Of a DNA stretch of 64,000 nucleotides, positions 57,089 to 64,000 are shown piece after piece. The first letter of the stretch is position 1. Each line of letters opens with the position of its first letter. Below the pieces are notes generated by a model. The model was not told where the DNA came from. It saw nothing but the letters and a program-made list of their open reading frames with translations, and searched no databases. Location of the stretch: positions 118,502 through 182,501 of the forward strand of contig JAIQDT010005776.1 of NCBI GenBank assembly GCA_021521415.1, written 5' to 3'. The stretch is from Bidens hawaiensis. Its lineage: Eukaryota > Streptophyta > Magnoliopsida > Asterales > Asteraceae. The translations under genes were made by a program, and so were the position numbers.

Positions 57089-58553
57089 TAGTATGTTTTT
57101 GCTGTTATTTTTTATTTATTTATTTTTTTTGGGTTTCTTGCTTTCGTTTGGTGGCCGCTTATTTTCTGTTTTTCTTTCAGGAGGCCTCAGGATTGCTTGT
57201 GAAAGTTTGATGATACATGGTTTGATTCAAGTGTGGGGAGGTCATTTGTTGATTGATTGTCGCGTTCGTTCGTAAGTAATAGCTTGTTAGAGAGCACTGG
57301 AGTGTGAGACTTTCGTTTGAATTGGAGGGCACGGGAACGACTCGTGAGGCAATTTGTCATATTTACCAGGGGAGTCTGTTCCACTTTATTTTTTTAATGC
57401 GCTTTAATTTTTGTCTTTTTCCTGTCTCATTGAGGAAAATGTGACATTTAAGTGTGTGGATGGGAAACTAACGTTTTTATATAAAAAAAATTCAAAAATT
57501 TTTATAAAAAAAAGTTTAAAAAAATATTCAAAAAAAAATTGTCCTGAATACTTACCCAAATTTTTTGCAAATAATGGAAAATGATAGAAAAAATTTGATA
57601 CTGGTTTTTAAAAACTACTATTATATATGAGATTAAATAAAAGATAACGCACTAAACTTGGGATGTGTCGGTAGGCCCAACTAGCTTTGATAGTCCTCTT
57701 TAGCAAATTTTATATATCTAATAATTTGAAAAACGGTTAAACCGAATTTCGATACTTAGGGAGGATTACCATAATCTAAAAACTTTGAGATGGTAAGACT
57801 TAAATGCACTCAAACCAGCACACCACCACATGTCCATCTTTTTACGAGCTTAGAAATAGTTATATACTTTAGGGTGATATAAAAAAAAGAAAAAAAAAAG
57901 AGAAAAAAAAAAGAAAAAGAAAAGTATGTTATGAAAGTGTATTCTGAAAAGTTGGTCCGAAAAGTAAATGACCATGAGAAAGTTATGTAATGAAAAATGC
58001 CAAAGAAGCATTCTCAAAGTTAGAAAAAGAGGCCAAAGTGCACATACTAGACGAGACTTAGAGTTTACGTGTTACCAAGGGGATAGTGACTCTGAGGATA
58101 CACTATTGGGGCTCGAAGGTTCTTAGTCAATAAATATCAAATTAGGGATTTATAGGACAGAGTCCAATAATATTTAAGGTATGCTCGTACGGCCTTCACA
58201 TGACCATTCATCCATCAAATTTTACCGAGTGCATCTAATTAGTACCATTAACGAGTCCTTGGTTTATGGTGATTTGTCAAACAAGTCTGCTTTGACTCTA
58301 GTTTTTCTAGCTCTCTTTGTCTGAGATGGGGTAGGTGTAGCCGTGGTTTTTGAACATAAAACGCTTGATGCAATTGGGGGCTTGATAAGCTGGTGGCTGG
58401 GTTTAACTGAACAACAATATCGGCAATCGCAGTTTTTGCGTTTATCTGTGCTTAAAAGATAACCTATATGTTTTAAAGATCAGTTTTCAAATTATGATTC
58501 CATTGCAAAATAGCTTTTTCAGGGACGAAAAAAGGTTTAAGTGCGAGGATATT

Positions 58554-60334
58554 TGATATAGGCTAAATAATATATAAATATTATAATTATTTCTTGCACT
58601 TATGAGTAACTTTTGGGTTATTTTTATTAATTAATTGAGCTAATTGGTTCACATTTTGATTTATTGGTTACGATAGAGAATGAGCTAAAATGATGAATTA
58701 AACTAAACTTGAGATTGACAAGAAGTATTGTAAAGAATCTTTATATACTCCTCTTTTTCGTCAGTATTAATTACTATATATATATATAAAGAAGGTGTGG
58801 TTCTTTAATATAAGTTACATTCAATATTTGAATGTAGTAATCGATGTTGAATTCTTATAAATGTTGGTATTAATATATGATGTAAGCCATGAGATTTCCA
58901 AGACTCAGACAAATAATAAACCAACGTGGAGTTTAGTGCAAATTGCAATTACAAGTTAAATTGGTCCAAGAACATATTTAAAGCCCACGAAAATCAGTTT
59001 GAGGCTGCGATGGTTTATTACTTTGATGCAAACAAAAATCATTTATTCATCTTGGGACACAAGTCATCGTGGGAAAGGGAATAAAAAAACCCTATTGCCT
59101 AATAGCAGGAGGGGGGTACGCAAGAGGAGGGAACACAAGTCAGCTCTAAGGGTGGCAACCCTTTGATGTGGTTGTGAGTTTAGAGCAGACCAGAACAAGA
59201 ATTAACGAAGCAAGCTAGCAGGTCTTATTTATTATATTATTCGATGAACCAATAATATATATTTTATATATGTTTTGTTCATTGTTATGGTTGGCTAAAC
59301 TTTTATACTGCCTGAGTTTGAATGATTACTTTTTAGACTCATTTTATTTTTAGTTTTGGATTATTTATTGATTGGTTCATGTTTTGGTAAAGTTTTTATT
59401 TTATTTGGTTGTGATGCATATGCATATTTGGTATTAATTTATGATCAATTTTTGTTCCATATGCGTCTTTGTGAATGTCTTTTATGTATGGATGCATATT
59501 AGGTTGTTTACTGTGTGTTTGTAACTAGTTTATGGTTTATAGTTAACGTATTCCATAGGAATGGTAATTGAGAGTTTAGAGATACTTTATATTCTGTCAC
59601 TTGAGAGAACGGGAGGTAATTAAGTGTCGTCTATTTTGGTCTTTTGCGGGTTTGGGTAGTGATTGCACGGGAGTGAGTTATCCTAGATTCCTTTAGATTC
59701 TTACAGACCCGAATTATAACCGAATTTAATAAGAATACCCCTTTAGGCCTTAGGGTGTTTTGTGATTAGAGAGACCGGGAGGTAATTTAATCTTTGGGTA
59801 CCTTAGCATAGTTAGGTAAGGTGAGACCGGGAGGTGAACCGAACCATTTAACCATTGAGCTTATATGATATTTAGGGTTCTTAGGTATTGTTGGTGAGAC
59901 CAGGAGGTGATCTAACATACTTTAGTTATTCCCATAATTTCATATTTTTAGAATACGGTACCAATCATAAATCCAATTCCGAAAGTTTACGAGTTTACTA
60001 GTAGGATTCCTTGCCTAGGTAGTCGTTTCACCCTATTTGAGTTCCATCGTTATTTGTTTGTGTCTAGTTTTAGAGTAAGTTTTATTTAGTTTATATTTAA
60101 TAATAAAAAAAACACAAAAATCAATTAAGTCTATTTATTTAAGTTATTAGTCAGAGTCTAGTTTAGGTGTCGCTAGTCCTGTGGGTTCGATTTCCGGACT
60201 TCGTTAGGCTTTACTACAGTCGATAGGTACACTTGACTGTCTGGTGGTCTAGCATTAGGAGAGTCCAGATTTAAAAATTTAAAACTAGAATGTCTAAGTT
60301 AGGTTAGGTTCTTTAATAGACGTTTCGCACATCA
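58554..60334 (+). repeat. LARD 3' LTR
   Basis: 1,781-bp partner of 54082-55879, ending CATCA at 60334. Confidence 0.9.
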
Positions 60335-60452
60335 AAGCTTGAAGGATTTCAGTCACATGATGGTTAGATTGATGATGTTGTTTGGAAATGCTTTGTGTGC
60401 AAATAGTCAACCACTCAACCCATGGATGTTTGGACATATAAGTCTGCAAGTT
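60335..60452 (+). other. Possible coding remnant after LARD insertion
   Basis: An open stretch (KDFSHMMVRLMMLFGNALCA, then SQPLNPWMFGHISLQ) to a stop near 60452. It follows directly from the target site, so it continues the sequence interrupted by the LARD. I do not recognise it. It could be the last exon of a gene remnant carried by the Helitron ending at 61076. Confidence 0.3.
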
Positions 60453-61048
60453 ATTTAATATAAAACGAACTTTCAGCTACCATTGCATGAGAATTGTCGA
60501 ATTTGACAAATGGTTGTATATGCCAACAAGAACAACTGAATATGATGTAAAATCGTTATAGAAGACCTCTTTTTGTATTCGATTTTACTTGATGTGATCT
60601 ACATATGATGTACATGTTGTGTCTAAACATTTATGTTTGTAACTTACATCACTAGATGTGGGCTAAATAAACATGGATATGAATTCAATGGCTGTAACTT
60701 TTTATAAGTCACATAGTAGGGAGTTTTGTATTCATGTGTTAGACTAATGATTAAAATAGATCTCATCGCAATGCAAACTTACACATAGATTTTATTTATA
60801 AATTAATATGTTTATAACTAATATTTTCTTATTTGTGTGTTTAACTTTTTGTTTTTAAATTACTATGCTTATGACTAATATTCTTAGTATTTTGTTCATT
60901 ATTATTATATTGAGATTTTGTAATGCTTATGGTATAACTAGACCACACCGATGCTACAAATAAGTGAGCTAACATACGTGTTACACGTTATATCTCAAGA
61001 GGATTAATAAAGTATTGGAAAATAGCTGTCGTGTTGTAAATTGCCATC

Positions 61049-61076
61049 CCCGCCGTAACGCGCGGGTTCCTGCTAG
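61049..61076 (+). mobile_element. Helitron 3' terminus
   Basis: A GC-rich hairpin (CCCGC at 61049-61053 with GCGGG at 61062-61066) is followed six bases on by CTAG (61073-61076) and then T, the standard plant Helitron 3' end. The GCCGTAACGCGCGGG core is typical. No convincing TC 5' terminus was found upstream, so the element's length and cargo are unknown. Confidence 0.7.
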
Positions 61077-62460
61077 TTTTATTAATTTATATTTATGTTT
61101 AACTTTTATTAACTTAATATTTGATTTTCTAAGTTTCCTATTCTTATAAGAAACTATATAATGAAGAAATACTTTATACCATTTAGTAATTAGGTTTAGA
61201 TTTGTTGATGTTATTTGATTTTTCATAATTCTTTTTTTATCTTTTAAAAGAAATATAATTAGGAAACATTTTTATTATATATTTAGACATTATTGAGATA
61301 TTAAAAAAAAAACAATTCAAGCTAAGCTTTTGATAAAGTATGACAATACTTAACCTTACATGTTTAGTTATAATATAAAAAAATGTTTATGTTCTGACCT
61401 TGACCCTCTGATTGAAATGTTCTAGTTCCGTCACTGAACATAAGTGATTTTCTAGAATACAGTAGTGGTCAGTATACACTACTAAATGCGAGTTTGTTTG
61501 TAAATATAATACAACTTCAATAACTGTAGAAAAATGGTATACATGGGACATCGAAAATTCTTTCTTTGTGATCATATTTGTAGAGAGAAAGAGGAGTTTG
61601 ACGTATCTTCTGAGCACGAAATGATAAAGCAACAATTTGATGCATCTGACCGAGTTAAAAATATAAATACCGACCCATTCATTTTCATTCTCACGAAAAC
61701 ACCACATTGTATTGAAAGGTAAAATGCGTATTATTGGGGCTTGATAATGTCGTAGACAAAGAAGAATACAATCCGTTTGATAAACTGTCACCATTTTCAC
61801 TCGGTATTTAAGCAGTGAATGTAATTTATGGCAATACTATATAGTTAGGATCAGATCACAATGGTGGCATGCATATTGACGAAACGGATGTTTAGTTAGG
61901 GGATGTATTTCTTTTTTATTAATCTTGTATTTTTTTAGTTAAGTTATATATCAACGATGTTTACTTTATTTTGTTTATCAAACTTATGTATTAAAATATA
62001 TAATAGAAATAACGTATAGGTATAAAATCAAATTTTGTTTAAAGGGTGGTTGGGGGGGGGGGGGGGGTGTGGAGGGACTCATGCATCATGAACATGAACT
62101 CGGCCGATATCAACGGTATCGTAACCAAGCATCACAAATGCGTATAATTAATATAATATTAAATAGATGATATAGGTACCAATACCGAATATCTCGATCC
62201 TAAAAAACGCAAAGTCTTGGTACCGGTACCGATATTGAAGGTAAAAATTTGGGAAATACCGGTATCGTACCGATTCCGAAATTCAAAACTTTGGTACCAA
62301 TTCAATTACAACAGTACCAATACTAAATTTGTTCATATCTAAATATTATAAACACTTAAATGAAAACTCAATATGTATGGAGCGGAGCGTATTATCTACT
62401 GTGCAATCCAAAATTTTAATAGTTAGCGCCCATTTTGATTTTTTTTTTCTCTTTAGCGCT
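61077..62460. other. Intergenic AT-rich sequence with degraded coding traces
   Basis: No intact gene. Frames around 61387-61800 are open on both strands but lack motifs I can name. The stretch 62160-62340 repeats GGTACC/TACCGG/GATACC motifs. A 16-G run lies at 62052-62067. Confidence 0.35.
62052..62067 (+). repeat. Run of 16 G
   Basis: Homopolymer G tract after GGTGGTT. Such a tract can form a quadruplex and is also error-prone in sequencing. Confidence 0.9.
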
Positions 62461-62923
62461 AGTTGTCCACCGAAAACCCTATTCGAACTCCCAAATCCCA
62501 CAAACTGAAGCTAGCGCCCAGTTTATTATCCAATCCAAACCCTAAACGACGCACTTAATTATTCCATTCGAAACGATGAACCCTAACTTGGTTCATATCC
62601 AGTTTGAAGCTTTTTACTCCAAAGTTCACAATGTTTTGGGACCATCGAAGCTTTTTATATGTTAGAATAACTAGTTGGAGCGGTGTATGCATGGGGTCTC
62701 TTGTCGTTTGTTCAATTGTTAAGTACCCCAATTTTTTACTACATGTGTCTTCCCTGGATTGAAACTTCATTTGCTAGGTTGGAGAATTAAGTAAGAACGA
62801 TAATAAAGTGTTTTAGACATGTATGCATAATAAAGTTTATAAGACTGAAATGGTAGTAAGGTGAACTGAAAGCATCTTTGAATATTCATATACCTATGTT
62901 CTCTGTTTGCATATATTAATTAG

Positions 62924-63343
62924 GAGCATTGGAATATCAAGATGATAGGCCAAAAAAGGTCACGCCTAAGAAAAATTGTGCCAATTTCCGAAGTGATCTT
63001 GCGCGAAATTTCGTATATCCCAAAGAAAATCCTCTTACAAAGTATAAATGGCTTCACATGTCATACCGGGAAAAATGTGTAGAGGCAAGCCATGGTATAT
63101 GTTAATTATTTATTATTATTTTTATTGTTATATCTTTTCAACATTAGTTATTGTTTGTTGGTTTTTGCATAGCAAAAACGTGAATAAGCACAAAAAAGTG
63201 CAAACACACTAACAAATCACGCCTTCACAAGGCACAATAGATATAGAGAATTGAAGGATAACTTTTCTTTCTTGAGTCCTCAACTCGTGTCGGTTAATCC
63301 ACATCTTGAAGATTTGCAAGATAACCTGTCTCAATGGTTTGCT
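62924..63343 (+). pseudogene. Two possible exons of an unrecognised plant protein
   Basis: Exon-like 62924-63094 begins after an ATTAG acceptor and reads PKKVTPKKNCANFRSDLARN then YKWLHMSYREKCVEASH up to a GTATAT donor. Exon-like 63173-63343 starts after TTTGCATAG and, past an early stop in the joined frame, reads NRYRELKDNFSFLSPQLVSV to a GTAAGT donor. The style is that of plant transposon-linked (Ptta/En-Spm type) genes, but I cannot name the family. The early stop suggests it is degraded. Confidence 0.35.
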
Positions 63344-63440
63344 GTAAGTAGAGGCAAAAAAAGTGCAAAAAAAAAACAAAAAAAAAACAAAACAACTATT
63401 TTGTATGTGGGCCAAGGTAAAAAAATCAATGATTTAGATA

Positions 63441-63441
63441 T

Positions 63442-63467
<26 letters not shown>
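63441..63467. repeat. AT microsatellite
   Basis: Alternating T and A for about 27 bases in AT-rich DNA; nothing else was seen from here to 63969. Confidence 0.9.
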
Positions 63468-63473
<6 letters not shown>

Positions 63474-63969
63474 CATTTAATAGTTATCACACATAAATTA
63501 CTATTCATGAATCTAACCAATATCATTTTAACAAGTGTGCTAAGTAGTTAACTTATAATATTATATTCATGTTCTTTTATTTCTATAATTAATAAACTTT
63601 TTTTCACAACATAATTCTACTTTAAAATTTGAATACAAACGAGTTTCGGTTTAAGTTTCATTCAAAACCGATTTGAACCATATATAACATATTTTCAACA
63701 TTTTTTCACAACGTAATTTTCTTCTAAATTTCGAATACAAATGGCAACGTTTATATGCATGCTTTGATATAAATTTGAATCAATACCAAGCTGATGTAAT
63801 GCATGACCAAAGCACATAGGTCAAATATAAAATATTCATTTGCTTTTTTTAGGAATACTTAATTTTGTATAAATGCATCCTTATTATATCTATGTTTCCC
63901 ACGTTGATAGGATTTTGAGGGTATTAAATAGGAGGTTAAAAGTTCAATTCATGTGGAGTGTAACATTTA

Positions 63970-64000
63970 TGTGACACCCGGTAATTTCCCAATCCTATAA
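63970..64000 (-). mobile_element. Possible Gypsy LTR edge at window end
   Basis: TGTGACACCCGGTAATTTCC resembles the plus-strand start of minus-oriented Gypsy LTRs such as TGTCACACCCC at 6939 and TGTAACACCCC at 30128. Only 31 bases are visible. Confidence 0.35.

Larger units (their letters stand above)
54082..60334 (+). mobile_element. Non-autonomous LTR element (LARD), tRNA-Asp primed
   Basis: LTRs 54082-55879 and 58554-60334 (TGATAT...CATCA), flanked by AAGCT at 54077-54081 and 60335-60339. A perfect tRNA-Asp primer site follows the 5' LTR. The internal 2.7 kb has only a small broken ORF (56067-56951) and no pol domains. A conserved-looking GGGAGGCAACCCGG hairpin block sits at 57011-57088. 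The rest to 58553 is AT-rich, with polypurine-like AAAAAAGG (58528-58535) before the right LTR. The primer type resembles Athila/Tat-group Gypsy relatives. Confidence 0.9.

Noticed and set aside
53719..61076. A fully delimited Helitron from 53719 to 61076
   Set aside because: No credible TC 5' terminus at the gag/GOGAT junction, and gag does not resume after 61076, so simple insertion is unsupported.

Overview
This window looks like repeat-rich nuclear DNA from a flowering plant. The AT-rich sequence, GT...AG introns, gene remnants of plant families (NADH-glutamate synthase, CHX cation/H+ exchanger) and many nested LTR retrotransposons all point that way. From memory of protein families, the 'putative gypsy-type transposase' gene near 28.1 kb and the large extra ORF near 47 kb resemble families common in Asteraceae such as Artemisia, Tanacetum and sunflower. 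That assignment is an inference. I see no intact host gene; nearly everything is transposable element or broken gene debris.

Layout from left to right. (a) 1-1129 is the 3' end of a plus-strand Copia element inserted in the LTR of a minus-strand Gypsy-like element (1130-9939). That element carries only a decayed gag. Its two ~2.1 kb LTRs hold a 525-bp solo LTR (TSD ATTAA) and a 903-bp hAT element (TSD CATGTAAG). (b) 9940-13368 is a decayed Copia cut by a CACTA terminus at 13369, followed by TNP2 transposase remains and a second hAT-like end. (c) 16635-25225 is a complete, young minus-strand Copia (TSD GTGCT, near-identical 1-kb LTRs) whose gag-pol is broken by one lost base in RNase H. (d) 25.6-27.0 kb holds CHX exchanger pseudogene fragments. 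(e) 28103-29419 is a spliced, broken gypsy-type-transposase gene, interrupted at 29420 by a second Gypsy-like element related to the first.

(f) The second Gypsy-like element is itself interrupted twice: in its LTR by a 3.1-kb solo LTR (30128-33215, TSD GGTGC), and in its leader by an 18-kb Copia (34907-52943). The Copia carries gag-pol plus a ~1,500-codon extra ORF. Upstream of that ORF lie a U3-like motif cluster, a TATA box and a 5'-UTR intron, which suggests an internal promoter. (g) The second Gypsy gag ends abruptly at ~53719 against a glutamate synthase exon fragment. (h) 54082-60334 is a non-autonomous tRNA-Asp-primed LTR element (TSD AAGCT). (i) A Helitron 3' end lies at 61076. The rest is AT-rich DNA with possible degraded exons and a further LTR edge at the window end.

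The most unusual signals are structural. Several unrelated elements carry arrays of hairpins in their untranslated leaders: six nested hairpins at 6058-6457, four stems presenting one shared loop motif at 22536-22883, six copies of a 14-base inverted repeat at 23866-24052, and three back-to-back hairpins at 57011-57088. The LTRs of both Gypsy-like elements carry a tRNA-like module with a B-box-like GGTTCGA sequence followed by a T-run. All pairings and repeats were read by eye; no folding or database search was run.
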